64,000 nucleotides of DNA from Hyphomicrobiales bacterium (lineage in GTDB: Bacteria; Pseudomonadota; Alphaproteobacteria; Rhizobiales; Rhizobiaceae): contig RXJA01000155.1 in NCBI GenBank assembly GCA_003963455.1, positions 1-64,000 of the forward strand. The letters run 5' to 3'. Position 1 is the stretch's first letter, and every line of letters begins with the position of its first letter. Both the position numbers and the translations under genes were made by a program. Positions 55,773 through 64,000 of the stretch are shown piece after piece. The notes beneath the pieces were generated by a model. The model saw only the letters and a program-made list of their open reading frames with translations, was not told the DNA's origin and searched no databases.

Positions 55773-56959
55773 CCGACGCCCCCGAACTGGAGCCGGCGCT
55801 TGACATCTACGAGGTGGCGAACCAGCTTGAGGGCTATGTTGGCCCTGATACGCCAGAGCCATTAGCGCAATTCCTTTTGCGCGAAGGCAGGGAAGCCGCA
55901 AAGCTAGCTGACGAGATTGTCCGGCTTCGCGCCGCTCGTTCCGCACCGGAAGCTGGGAAGGCGGTGGATGAGACTGCCTTGATAGCTGAGATGCTGACGG
56001 CCTTGAAGCAATCGGCGGCTCAGTTTTCTCAATACACCAAACACAGGCGGCTGACAGCAGACGAGCAATTCGCATTCGATTCCGCGCGGCTGGCTATCGC
56101 TAAATTCGATGCGAAGCCGCTGGAGTGGACAGCGGAGACGCCATATCACGTCGCGCGGGCATTGGGCGGTCACTACTCTATTGAGTGCGTCGATAGCGAT
56201 GTGACATATTTCGAACTCAAGGGCAGTTTTGTTTGGCCCGCGAAGAAATTGGCGACGATCAAAGAAGCTAAAGACTACGCGCAAGCCGATTACGAACAGC
56301 GCATTCTCGCCGCCCTCGCATCCTCTCCGGCCCCCACAGGAGCGAAGCCGGTGGCTTGGCAGATTGGCGACCATGGAGCGCTGTATCCGACAAAGGAAGC
56401 AGCCGATAAGCATGTCGCAGGGTGGGCGCGGCAAAACACTCCGTGTGCTTCTCCTCGTCCCCTCTACGCCCGCCCACATCCGGTAGCGCCGACAGGGGAG
56501 ATCGCCAGATTTGAGCCGTGCTTGGTTGGAACGCGCGAAGACCTAGCCGATTGCGCAGAGCATTCCGAAGGCTCTTACGTCCTCTATTCAGATCACCTTG
56601 CCGCGCTCACCGCCTCCGAAGCAGAAGCGGCAGACCTACGCCGCAAGCTGGAGGAGCACCAAGATGCCGAAGATAAAGCTGCACGAGAGATGGCAACCGT
56701 CATCCAAGGCCTGCGCAACAGGGCAACAGCCGCCGAGCGCAAGCTGGAGGAGGCAAGGAACGAGCCAAAGATATCGGGTGCAGAAGACGAGCTGCTTATC
56801 CAGTGGCCGGGGCGCGTCTCCCTTTCTATTTCCAAGGGTGACGTCGGCTATGCCATCATGCGAGACGGCAATTGGGCGCCGGGCAAGCACATCGTTTTCG
56901 ATGCACCGCAAGAAGCCGCCGAAGAGATCGCCCGCACCCTCTCAGGAGCACCCGAATGA
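55769..56959 (+). CDS. mosaic Ea22-like phage protein (396 aa)
   Basis: Built of several small modules: a helical start, TPYHVARALGGHYSIECVDSDVTYFELKG, a KPVAWQIGDHGALYPTKEAADKH module, SYVLYSDHLAALTASEAEAADLRRKLEEHQDAEDK coiled coil and a last module WPGRVSLSISKGDVGYAIMRDGNWAPGKH. Such composite proteins are common among lambdoid and rhizobial phage accessory genes. No enzymatic motif. ATG 55769 by ATGA overlap. Confidence 0.65.
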   Translation: MTDAPELEPALDIYEVANQLEGYVGPDTPEPLAQFLLREGREAAKLADEIVRLRAARSAPEAGKAVDETALIAEMLTALKQSAAQFSQYTKHRRLTADEQFAFDSARLAIAKFDAKPLEWTAETPYHVARALGGHYSIECVDSDVTYFELKGSFVWPAKKLATIKEAKDYAQADYEQRILAALASSPAPTGAKPVAWQIGDHGALYPTKEAADKHVAGWARQNTPCASPRPLYARPHPVAPTGEIARFEPCLVGTREDLADCAEHSEGSYVLYSDHLAALTASEAEAADLRRKLEEHQDAEDKAAREMATVIQGLRNRATAAERKLEEARNEPKISGAEDELLIQWPGRVSLSISKGDVGYAIMRDGNWAPGKHIVFDAPQEAAEEIARTLSGAPE

Positions 56960-57375
56960 GCACCCGCATCACAGAGGCTGGTCCACAGAGCCCATGTTGG
57001 GAATGGGAAGGCGCGCGGTTTACCGCAGGGTATGGCGCAATTCAGGTGGAGGGCAAGACGCGACGCGCCCACCGGATTGTTTATGAACCAGTTAGAGGCC
57101 CGATACCTGACGGCTTGGTTCTCGACCATCTCTGCAGAAATCGGATCTGCGTCAACCCATGGCATCTAGAGCCGGTGACGCTCGTTGAGAATATTCTCCG
57201 TGGTGAATCGCCAATGGCGGGAAATGCCAAGAAAACTCATTGCATCCACGGACATGAGTTCACGGCGGAGAACACGCATATCTATAACAATGCACGTATC
57301 TGTCTAGCCTGCCGCCGCAACTTCAACCTTGTAAACGCTCGCATTTATCGGGCTAAGCGGAGGGCAGCGAAATGA
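56956..57375 (+). CDS. HNH homing-type endonuclease
   Basis: 139 aa. GPIPDGLVLDHLCRNRICVNPWHLEPVTLVENILRG is the HNH core (DHLCRNRxCVNPxHLEPVT). A zinc-finger-like CIHGHEFTAENT...CLACRRNFN end follows. ATGA overlap with the mosaic gene. Probably a self-mobile nuclease; the nearby remnant at 51821 suggests past invasion of the same kind. Confidence 0.82.
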   Translation: MSTRITEAGPQSPCWEWEGARFTAGYGAIQVEGKTRRAHRIVYEPVRGPIPDGLVLDHLCRNRICVNPWHLEPVTLVENILRGESPMAGNAKKTHCIHGHEFTAENTHIYNNARICLACRRNFNLVNARIYRAKRRAAK

Positions 57376-57728
57376 CCCTTGTGACTGACAGGATGGTCGA
57401 GGCGGCCTTGAGCGCCTATCACCGCAAACTGCCGCGCGGATCGTCTGCGGAAGCAAACACTGCGCGCGATCGAATGCACTCTGCTCTCGCCGCCGCCCTC
57501 TCCACAGAGCCAGGAGTGGCGGAGGGGTGGCGCAGCATGGACGGCGCTCCTAGGGACGGGAGCCGCTTCCTCGCCTTTGAAAAGGGTCGCTACTTCGATT
57601 GCTGGTGGGAAGATAAAGGCTACGGCGAAGCTTATTGGATGGATGAGGCCGATAGCGAGCCGAAACCGACGCACTGGTTGCCCCTTCCCGCCGCACCCCT
57701 CCCCGAGGATACCCATCATGGCCGGTAA
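57372..57728 (+). CDS. DUF551-like hypothetical protein (118 aa)
   Basis: GWRSMDGAPRDGSRFLAFEKGRYFDCWWEDKGYGEAYWMDEADSEPKPTHWLPLPAAP contains the W..P..G..........THW.PLP pattern of DUF551-type phage proteins. Helical start. Function unknown. Confidence 0.7.
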   Translation: MTLVTDRMVEAALSAYHRKLPRGSSAEANTARDRMHSALAAALSTEPGVAEGWRSMDGAPRDGSRFLAFEKGRYFDCWWEDKGYGEAYWMDEADSEPKPTHWLPLPAAPLPEDTHHGR

Positions 57729-58155
57729 GCTGACAGAGATCGAGCAGCAGTTGCGCGAGAAAATGGACGGAGTGACACCCGGCCCATGGCGCATGCATGT
57801 GCCAGATCGCGGCTATTGTAGCAACCTTGTTCTGACGGACGCGCCAGACTTCGCGCCAGACGAGAAATACCGCTGGCGTCACCTCATTGCCGACTTTGAC
57901 GACTGCCAGCGCGGCGAAGTCAATGCCGCATTCATCGCGCTATGCTCACCCGAGAACATCCGCGCTCTTCTGGACGAACTCTCCCGGCTGAGGGAAGCGC
58001 TGAAGCCATTCGCAGCCGCAGCCAATTGCCACAGCAACGATAAGGAGTTCATGCCGGACGCCATGCTGATCTGGCAGGGTGGCGAATGTACGATACGCCT
58101 TGGCGATCTCCGCCGCGCCCGCGCCCTCTCCACACAGGTTGAGGAACGCGAATGA
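57718..58155 (+). CDS. Ea22-like hypothetical protein (145 aa)
   Basis: GVTPGPWRMHVPDRGYCSNLV, ADFDDCQRGEVNAAFIALCSPENIRALLDELSRLREALKPFA are the typical signature of Ea22/ead-type phage proteins (TPGPW...NAxFIAxxxPxxIxALL). The extension has CHSNDKEFMPDAML. Function unknown. Confidence 0.75.
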   Translation: MAGKLTEIEQQLREKMDGVTPGPWRMHVPDRGYCSNLVLTDAPDFAPDEKYRWRHLIADFDDCQRGEVNAAFIALCSPENIRALLDELSRLREALKPFAAAANCHSNDKEFMPDAMLIWQGGECTIRLGDLRRARALSTQVEERE

Positions 58156-58526
58156 GCCCTGTGGAAACGGCGCACAACATACTCGACCGCGCAATGTCGC
58201 CGGAAATGGCAGTTGCGCGCCTGGCCGATCTCGGCTTGCATATCTCAGAACGCGCCCTGCGCAAGAAAGCGCGAGACCTTGGCGCCTGCCGTGTGTTTGG
58301 AAAGGCGATGATCCTCCTTCCCGAGCATCTGGAAATCCTGCTGGAGGAACCATGCCGCTCGTCGTCTACAACCGCAACGGCATCTATTGGTACAGGGGTA
58401 CGGTTGCCGGAAGACGGATACACGAAAGCACTCGAACGACTGACAAAAAGACAGCGGAGCGCATCGCCAACCGGGCCGAAGCAAGGGAATTCAAACGTGA
58501 CCTTGATGGCCCGGCGTCGATCCTGA
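58152..58526 (+). CDS. excisionase / AlpA-like DNA-binding protein
   Basis: 124 aa. The first 65 residues, SPEMAVARLADLGLHISERALRKKARDLGACRVFGKAMILLPEHLEILLEE, form a winged-helix excisionase-like unit (…LRKKAR.LG.....GK.I....). The frame continues 175 nt into the integrase gene with a basic low-complexity end. Directly upstream of int, so a Xis role in excision is likely. Confidence 0.65.
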   Translation: MSPVETAHNILDRAMSPEMAVARLADLGLHISERALRKKARDLGACRVFGKAMILLPEHLEILLEEPCRSSSTTATASIGTGVRLPEDGYTKALERLTKRQRSASPTGPKQGNSNVTLMARRRS

Positions 58527-59350
58527 CGTTCGGCGCCGCCGCTGCGCTCTATCTGGACGCCGGTCGCTCAGACCGATTCCTGAAGGAAGTGCTGGACCAT
58601 TGGAAGAACACGCTGGTGAAGGACATCACGCCTGGGGCCATCAAACTGGCAGCGATCAAGGTCTATCCGAAGGCCGGACCAGCCACGCGAAACCGCCAGT
58701 TCATCACCCCCACGGTGGCTGTCATCAATCATGCGGCGACGCTGGAGCTTTGCACGGCTTTGATGAAGGTCGATCGGTTTCAAGTGCCAAAGAAGCGGCG
58801 CGACGAAGCCGACTGGAAGTGGGTGGAGGCTTTTGCCAAGCACGCACCGAAGAACCTTGGCGCTCTCGCGATGTTCGGCTTTGTCACCGGGTCGCGGATC
58901 AGCAACATCACAAGTCTGGAGTGGAGTGCGGTGGACTTCGAGAGGAGAGAGGCTGTGCTATGGCGGACCAAGAACGGTCACGACCATGTGGCGCACTTGC
59001 CGCCGGCCCTGATCGTCGCGATGGCCAACCTGGAAACAGATCGCAAGGGGAAGGTGTTCGGGTACTCCAGCCGGCATAGCATCAAGTCGGCGTGGAACGC
59101 CTCGATCAAGCGCGCCAAGATCAGGCCTCTTACACCGCATTCGCTTCGCCACGGCTTTGCTACCGGGCTACTGCGTGCCGGCGTCGATCCGGTCACCGTG
59201 GCATGGCTTGGAGGCTGGGAAAGCGCACAGCTCGTGGTCGAGACCTATGGGCACGCTATGAAGGACCGGACAGTCACAAATCGCCTTGCTGGCCCACTGC
59301 TGCACCAGCAGCCGGAGTCGGCATCGGAATTGCTAATGAAAACAGGATGA
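58352..59350 (+). CDS. int: tyrosine-type site-specific integrase
   Basis: 332 aa. The catalytic set is present: Arg in GFVTGSRISNITSLEW, Lys in WRTKNGHDH, H-x-x-R in PHSLRHGFATGLLRAGVD, the later W/H in AWLGGWES and the Tyr in VVETYGHAMKD. ATG 58352 has GGAGGAACC upstream; the ORF-track start at 58079 is inside the upstream genes. It recombines the 44-bp core in tRNA-Thr and lies next to attR. Confidence 0.9.
   Translation: MPLVVYNRNGIYWYRGTVAGRRIHESTRTTDKKTAERIANRAEAREFKRDLDGPASILTFGAAAALYLDAGRSDRFLKEVLDHWKNTLVKDITPGAIKLAAIKVYPKAGPATRNRQFITPTVAVINHAATLELCTALMKVDRFQVPKKRRDEADWKWVEAFAKHAPKNLGALAMFGFVTGSRISNITSLEWSAVDFERREAVLWRTKNGHDHVAHLPPALIVAMANLETDRKGKVFGYSSRHSIKSAWNASIKRAKIRPLTPHSLRHGFATGLLRAGVDPVTVAWLGGWESAQLVVETYGHAMKDRTVTNRLAGPLLHQQPESASELLMKTG
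59290..59308. repeat. 19-bp direct repeat near attR
   Basis: TGGCCCACTGCTGCACCAG inside the 3' end of int, identical to 6886-6904. See the entry at 6886. Confidence 0.55.
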
Positions 59351-59363
59351 TATATAAAAAGTG

Positions 59364-59407
<44 letters not shown>

Positions 59408-59632
59408 CTGCGATGGCGGCGCTTCTGCCATATCGAACCGGCAAGCGCAAGGCCAAGAGAAACCTAAAGCGTCGCGGGCGATTCCTGCCGCCAATTGTGC
59501 GATTTCAGGCGACATGCCTGGCTGATCCACAGCATGAAAGCCGCCTTGCGGCCTGCTTTCATGACATGACCGCGCAAAAATGCTAGCCATTTCGGAATCG
59601 CGACCGGCCGACCACCGGCCAGGGACGGGACA
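59408..59632. other. host intergenic region right of attR
   Basis: No gene seen. It should contain the original tRNA-Thr promoter (leftward) and the promoter of the small gene at 59633. An 18-base hairpin-like pair GCATGAAAGC...GCTTTCATG lies at about 59533-59562. Confidence 0.5.
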
Positions 59633-59830
59633 ATGGACGATAAGGCAAATCCACCGAAAAAAGGCGCCGGCGAGCGCAAGGACCGGTTGGCGGAGGCGCT
59701 GCGCGCCAATCTTCAGAAGCGCAAGGCACAGGCGCGTTCGCGGCGGGTTGGCGACGCCGGCCATCACGCCCCCGATCCTGACGACCGGCCGGAAGGATTG
59801 TCGGCTGCTGGAAAAATGCACAAGGACTGA
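59633..59830 (+). CDS. small conserved basic protein upstream of murA
   Basis: 65 aa. MDDKANPPKKGAGERKDRLAEALRANLQKRKAQARSRRVGD is a highly charged helix; the end is acidic. GGGACGGGAC precedes the ATG. A small protein of this plan is commonly found upstream of murA in rhizobia, in my recollection. Function unknown. Confidence 0.7.
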   Translation: MDDKANPPKKGAGERKDRLAEALRANLQKRKAQARSRRVGDAGHHAPDPDDRPEGLSAAGKMHKD

Positions 59831-59968
59831 CCAAATCAGCCATACTGCCCGGCCATGGTCGGTCCGGTTTTGAGAAAATCCTATTTCTTGAACCAAGCCG
59901 GCCAATGGTCTAAGCCGGGCGCATCAACCGATTGAAGCGGCCGGTTCTGGCCGAGGGGACGTTTTCTT

Positions 59969-61261
59969 ATGGATCGCATCAGAATTGTCGGCGGCAATGA
60001 GCTTGCCGGTACCATTCCGATCTCGGGCGCCAAGAACGCGGCGCTGCCGCTGATGATCGCCTCGCTGCTCACCGACGACACGCTGACGCTCGAGAACGTC
60101 CCGCATCTCGCCGATGTCGAGCAACTGATCCGGATCCTCGGCAATCACGGCGTCGACTACTCGGTCAACGGGCGCCGCGAGAGCCAGCAGAAAGGCTATT
60201 CGCGCACCATCAATTTCTCCGCCCGCAACATCGTCGACACCACCGCGCCTTACGAACTGGTGTCGAAGATGCGGGCCTCCTTCTGGGTGATCGGGCCTCT
60301 GCTTGCCCGCATGGGCGAGGCCAAGGTGTCGCTGCCAGGCGGCTGCGCCATCGGCACGCGCCCGGTCGACCTGTTTCTCGAGGGCCTGCAGGTTCTGGGC
60401 GCCGAGCTCGACGTCGACAACGGCTATGTCGTCGCCAAGACCAAGAACGGCCGCCTTGTCGGCAACCGCTACGTGTTCCCGAAAGTGTCGGTCGGCGCCA
60501 CCCATGTGCTGATGATGGCGGCCTCGCTCGCCAAGGGCGAGACGGTGCTGGAAAACGCCGCGCGCGAGCCGGAAATCGTCAATCTCGCCGAATGCCTGAT
60601 CGCCATGGGCGCCAAGATCCATGGCGCCGGCACCTCCACCATCACCATCCAGGGCATCGAGGCGCTGTCCGGGGCGCGCGTGCGCGTCATCCCCGACCGC
60701 ATCGAAACCGGCACCTATGCCATGGCGGTGGCCATGACCGGCGGCGACGTGATGCTCGAAGGCGCGCGGCCGGACCTTTTGCAGACCGCGCTCGACGTTC
60801 TCGTCGAGACAGGCGCCGAGATCACGCCGACCAATGAAGGCATCCGCGTCAGGCGCAATGGCTCAGGCATCGCGCCGGTCGACGTGACGACCGCCCCCTT
60901 CCCCGCCTTCCCGACCGACCTGCAGGCGCAATTCATGGGCCTGATGACGATGGCCAAGGGCAGGTCGCGCATCACGGAGACGATCTTCGAGAACCGTTTC
61001 ATGCATGTGCAGGAACTCGCCCGCCTCGGCGCCCACATCACGCTCGCCGGCCAGACGGCGATCGTCGACGGCGTTACCAGGCTCAAGGGCGCGCCGGTCA
61101 TGGCGACCGACCTGCGCGCCTCGGTGTCACTGGTGATCGCGGGCCTTGCCGCCGAAGGCGAGACCACGGTCAACCGCGTCTACCACCTCGACCGTGGCTT
61201 CGAGCGGCTGGAGGAAAAGCTTTCCGGCTGCGGCGCGGTGATCGAGCGGATTTCGGGCTGA
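59969..61261 (+). CDS. murA: UDP-N-acetylglucosamine 1-carboxyvinyltransferase
   Basis: 430 aa, the normal length. [37 protein letters not shown] is the N-terminal signature with the Lys/Asn of the active site. [18 protein letters not shown] holds the catalytic Cys loop. [18 protein letters not shown] and [19 protein letters not shown] are also conserved. First committed step of peptidoglycan synthesis, in the cytoplasm. Host gene. Confidence 0.97.
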   Translation: MDRIRIVGGNELAGTIPISGAKNAALPLMIASLLTDDTLTLENVPHLADVEQLIRILGNHGVDYSVNGRRESQQKGYSRTINFSARNIVDTTAPYELVSKMRASFWVIGPLLARMGEAKVSLPGGCAIGTRPVDLFLEGLQVLGAELDVDNGYVVAKTKNGRLVGNRYVFPKVSVGATHVLMMAASLAKGETVLENAAREPEIVNLAECLIAMGAKIHGAGTSTITIQGIEALSGARVRVIPDRIETGTYAMAVAMTGGDVMLEGARPDLLQTALDVLVETGAEITPTNEGIRVRRNGSGIAPVDVTTAPFPAFPTDLQAQFMGLMTMAKGRSRITETIFENRFMHVQELARLGAHITLAGQTAIVDGVTRLKGAPVMATDLRASVSLVIAGLAAEGETTVNRVYHLDRGFERLEEKLSGCGAVIERISG

Positions 61262-61353
61262 GGGGTAACCGCATCCGCCTCGGGCGAGTTGCACCGGCGG
61301 GAAAGACCGCATAACAGAGGGCTGAATTATCAACCTTCAGGTGCGCATTCCGC

Positions 61354-61788
61354 ATGGCAGCTCTCAAGCTCATCGCGCTCGACGATCAGGATCTGAGCAT
61401 CGTCTCGGCGCATGTCCAGGACGCCGTGATGAAGGTCTCCGACCTCCAATACCTGCCGGCGGCCAAGCGCTTCGTGCTGACCATGAACCGCTTCGTGTGG
61501 GAAGCGAAATCCGGCCTGCTGCGCCAGCACAATGAGCGGCGGCAGAGCGTTCTGCATTTCGACCGTGTGCTCGGCGCCAAGACCAGCGGCATTCCGCGCG
61601 ACAAGCCTGCGGAGGTGCTGTCGTTGCTGGCGATCAGCTTCATCCCCATCAGCAAGCCGGCCGGCATCGTCGAGCTGGTGTTTTCAGGCGGCGGCACCAT
61701 CATGCTCGACGTCGAATGCGTCGAGGCGCGGCTTGCCGATGTCGGCGGCTCCTGGGAAGCCACCTCCCGACCCGTGCACAGAGGCTAG
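61354..61788 (+). CDS. DUF2948 family protein
   Basis: 144 aa. LKLIALDDQDLSIVSAHVQDAVMKVSDLQYLPAAKRFVLTMNRFVWE and LDVECVEARLADVGGSW are the family hallmarks. It is linked with murA and hisD in alphaproteobacteria. Function unknown. Probably in an operon with hisD (6 bases apart). Confidence 0.9.
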   Translation: MAALKLIALDDQDLSIVSAHVQDAVMKVSDLQYLPAAKRFVLTMNRFVWEAKSGLLRQHNERRQSVLHFDRVLGAKTSGIPRDKPAEVLSLLAISFIPISKPAGIVELVFSGGGTIMLDVECVEARLADVGGSWEATSRPVHRG

Positions 61789-61794
61789 AGCGCA

Positions 61795-63087
61795 ATGGCC
61801 ATAACGCTTCGCCAGCAGGACGCCGATTTCGAGCAGCGCTTTTCGGCATTCCTCACCACCAAGCGCGAGGTGTCTGCCGATGTCGAGGCCGTGGTGCGGG
61901 ACATCATCGCCCGCGTACGCGCCGAAGGCGACAAGGCACTGATCGACTATACGCTGAGGTTCGACAAGGCCGATCTCGGCGCACTCGGCATCGCCGTCTC
62001 GAAAAGCGACGTCGCCAAGGCCTATGAAGCGGCTGATCCGGCGACGGTCGAGGCGCTCAAGTTCGCGCGCGACCGCATCCGTTCGCATCACGAGCGGCAG
62101 AAGCCGAAGGACGACCGCTATACGGATGCCGCCGGCGTCGAGCTCGGCTCGCGCTGGACGGCGATCGAAGCCGTCGGCCTCTACGTTCCCGGCGGCACGG
62201 CAAGCTATCCGAGCTCGGTGCTGATGAATGCCGTGCCGGCCAGGGTCGCCGGCGTCGAACGCATCGTCATCGTCGTGCCGGCCACCGGCGGCGTCATCAA
62301 TCCCCTGGTGCTGGTGGCCGCCGACCTTGCCGGCGTTTCGGAAATATACCGCGTCGGCGGTGCGCAGGCCGTTGCGGCGCTCGCCTACGGCACCGAGACG
62401 ATCAAACCCGTCGCCAAGATCGTCGGACCGGGCAATGCCTATGTCGCGGCGGCCAAGCGGCAGGTGTTCGGCACGGTCGGCATCGACATGATCGCCGGAC
62501 CGTCGGAAGTGCTGGTCGTGGCAGATGCCGACAATGATCCGGACTGGATCGCGGCAGACCTTTTGGCACAGGCCGAGCACGACAGTTCGGCGCAATCGAT
62601 CCTGATCACCGACAACGCCGATCTCGGCCGGGCGGTCGAGCGGGCGGTCGAACGCCAGCTCAAGGTCCTGCCGCGCGCCGGGACCGCGGCCGCGAGCTGG
62701 CGCGATTTCGGCGCGGTCATCCTGGTGCCGACGCTCGACGCCTCGCTGCCGCTGGTCGACAGGATTGCGGCCGAGCATGTCGAGCTCGCTTTCGACGACG
62801 CCGAGTCGTTCCTTTCCAGGATGCGCAACGCCGGTGCCGTCTTTATCGGCCGGCATACGCCGGAAGTCATCGGCGACTATGTCGGCGGCTCCAACCATGT
62901 CTTGCCGACAGCGCGGTCGGCGCGTTTCTCGTCGGGCCTGTCCGTGCTCGACTTCGTCAAGCGCACCTCGATCCTCAAGCTCGGGCCGGAGCAGCTCAAG
63001 GCGCTGGCGCCCGCCGCGATCGCGCTCGCCAAGGCGGAAGGTCTCGATGCGCATGCCCGCTCCGTCTCGATCAGGCTGAACATGTAG
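61795..63087 (+). CDS. hisD: histidinol dehydrogenase
   Basis: 430 aa. Family features in order: [75 protein letters not shown] with metal ligands, [19 protein letters not shown] with the catalytic His. Performs the last two oxidations to histidine, Zn-dependent, cytoplasmic. Host gene. Confidence 0.97.
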   Translation: MAITLRQQDADFEQRFSAFLTTKREVSADVEAVVRDIIARVRAEGDKALIDYTLRFDKADLGALGIAVSKSDVAKAYEAADPATVEALKFARDRIRSHHERQKPKDDRYTDAAGVELGSRWTAIEAVGLYVPGGTASYPSSVLMNAVPARVAGVERIVIVVPATGGVINPLVLVAADLAGVSEIYRVGGAQAVAALAYGTETIKPVAKIVGPGNAYVAAAKRQVFGTVGIDMIAGPSEVLVVADADNDPDWIAADLLAQAEHDSSAQSILITDNADLGRAVERAVERQLKVLPRAGTAAASWRDFGAVILVPTLDASLPLVDRIAAEHVELAFDDAESFLSRMRNAGAVFIGRHTPEVIGDYVGGSNHVLPTARSARFSSGLSVLDFVKRTSILKLGPEQLKALAPAAIALAKAEGLDAHARSVSIRLNM

Positions 63088-63089
63088 CG

Positions 63090-63575
63090 ATGTCCGGCCG
63101 CGACCAAACCCGCGACAGGCTGATCGACGTCGAGCTCGACGAAACGATCGGACGCTCGACGCCCGACGTCGAGCACGAGCGGGCCGTGGCGATCTTCGAC
63201 CTCATCGAGGAGAACCGTTTCCGGCCGGTCGGCGACGAGGGCAGCGGCCCGTACAGATTGAAGCTCTCGCTGGCCGAGCAGCGCCTGGTCTTCGCCGTCA
63301 GCCGCGAGAATGGCGCCGCGGTGGTCACCCACATCCTGTCGCTGACGCCGCTGAGGCGCATCGTCAAGGATTACTATCTGATCTGCGAAAGCTACTACGA
63401 GGCCATCCGCTCCTCGACGCCCAGCCATATCGAGGCGATCGACATGGGCCGGCGCGGCCTGCACAATGAGGGCTCGCAGACGCTGATGGACCGGCTCGCC
63501 GGCAAGATCGAGATCGACTTCGACACGGCGCGACGGCTGTTCACGCTGGTCTGCGTGCTGCACTGGCGAGGCTAG
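63090..63575 (+). CDS. UPF0262 family protein
   Basis: 161 aa. [39 protein letters not shown] and [42 protein letters not shown] are the family signature. It follows hisD in alphaproteobacteria, with unknown function. Starts 2 bases after hisD, so co-transcribed. Confidence 0.92.
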   Translation: MSGRDQTRDRLIDVELDETIGRSTPDVEHERAVAIFDLIEENRFRPVGDEGSGPYRLKLSLAEQRLVFAVSRENGAAVVTHILSLTPLRRIVKDYYLICESYYEAIRSSTPSHIEAIDMGRRGLHNEGSQTLMDRLAGKIEIDFDTARRLFTLVCVLHWRG

Positions 63576-63623
63576 ACCAGGATGACGTTTCGTTGAATCG
63601 CCACCCTGATCCAGTTCTTTGTC

Positions 63624-63752
63624 GGAGCATGATCTTCTCCGAAAACCGGTTCCCACTTTTTGCATGCGCTGACCTCCGGTTCGGGATCATGCTCTTTTGT
63701 TGGATCATGATCTCTTCCGAAAACCGGTTCCCACTTTTCGGGATCATGCTCT
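63624..63752. repeat. two copies of a dispersed rhizobial palindromic element
   Basis: GATCATGATCT-CTTCCGAAAACCGGTTCCCACTTTTCGGGATCATGCTC (63702-63752) is a near-palindromic element repeated in rhizobial genomes. A second copy (63624-63694) begins GGAGCATGATCTTCTCC and ends GGGATCATGCTC, and its middle is disturbed by about 20 bases. Both lie between the UPF0262 and phosphatase genes and may influence transcription. Confidence 0.7.
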
Positions 63753-63753
63753 A

Positions 63754-64000
63754 GTGTCGGCCGCCCTGCCTCATTCGATCCTGTTCCTGTGCGGCATGAA
63801 CGCGGTGCGCTCGCCGATCGCGGAGCAACTGGCGCGCCGCATGCTGCCCGCCACCACCTTCGTCGCCTCGGCCGGCGTGCGCGCCGGCGAGCGCGATCCG
63901 TTCGTCGACGCGGTGCTTGCCGAGGAGGGCCTGTCGCTCGGCGAGCGTCAGCCCAGGACGCTGGAGGAGCTGGAAGACGATTATTTCGACCTGATCGTCA
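63754..64000 (+). CDS. low-molecular-weight phosphatase family protein, cut by the window end
   Basis: Partial: about 82 codons, MSAALPHSILFLCGMNAVRSPIAEQLARRML, with the phosphatase loop C-x5-R (CGMNAVRS). FVASAGVRAGERDPFVDAVLAEEGLSLGERQPRTLEEL continues the arsenate reductase/protein tyrosine phosphatase fold. GTG 63754 is the only sensible start and follows the palindromic repeat at once. The 3' end lies beyond the window. Confidence 0.8.
   Translation, partial: MSAALPHSILFLCGMNAVRSPIAEQLARRMLPATTFVASAGVRAGERDPFVDAVLAEEGLSLGERQPRTLEELEDDYFDLIV

Noticed and set aside
61684-63054. 456-aa leftward ORF
   Set aside because: Antisense to hisD; high-GC codon usage keeps the opposite frame open.

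Overview
The window looks like a chromosomal segment of a Mesorhizobium-like alphaproteobacterium (Hyphomicrobiales). The evidence is the high-GC coding, the murA - DUF2948 - hisD - UPF0262 - low-molecular-weight phosphatase gene order on the right, and a rhizobial-type dispersed palindrome. The genus is an inference. An intact-looking temperate prophage of about 52.6 kb splits it, and this prophage is the main content.

Left host flank (1-6.7 kb): a LysR-type regulator broken by one in-frame TGA, two paralogous small exported two-cysteine proteins, a patatin-like protein that has lost its catalytic motifs, a four-gene bufferin (copper-binding RiPP) operon bufA-bufB-bufC-bufD (DUF2282, DUF692, DUF2063, DoxX), a flavodoxin-fold quinone reductase, and a tRNA-Thr(GGT) gene used as the phage attachment site.

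Prophage (6743-59407, bounded by 44-bp att cores): a short rightward set of small left-end genes (7-8 kb) comes first. A long leftward block (47.3 to 8 kb) follows. From the immunity region downward it holds Cro-like, small early genes, a DNA methylase, two ParB-like proteins, a C5 cytosine methyltransferase with an overlapping frame, RusA, DnaT-like and DnaA-C-like replication proteins, a NusG-like factor, a DUF2493 protein, a CAU tRNA, an SGNH esterase, TerS/TerL, portal, scaffold, capsid, an HslV-like hydrolase, tail tubular A/nozzle, T7-type ejection proteins including a transglycosylase, tail fibre, lysis genes (holin-like proteins, GH24 endolysin, Rz/Rz1 spanins), an exported serine protease and a phosphoesterase. 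The virion is therefore podovirus-like (short-tailed) while the lifestyle is temperate. Several rightward genes interrupt the leftward block and look like lysogenic-conversion genes: a sulfotransferase, a lipoprotein plus membrane-protein pair, and a small membrane protein.

The immunity region (47.0-48.6 kb) has a Cro-like gene and an S24-type CI repressor diverging over three 15-bp operators. Two more operators sit in the early rightward promoter at 48.57 kb. That promoter drives a dense operon (48.6-59.35 kb) of small proteins, a pentapeptide-repeat protein, Gp157, an SSB-like protein, NinB, HNH nucleases, an excisionase-like protein and a tyrosine integrase. Two intrinsic terminators inside the late block, plus the NusG-like gene upstream, suggest processive antitermination.

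Right host flank (59.4-64 kb): a truncated tRNA-Thr 5' half (attR), a small conserved protein, murA, DUF2948, hisD, UPF0262, two palindromic repeats and the start of a low-molecular-weight phosphatase. Function assignments rest on motifs read by eye; no database search was run.
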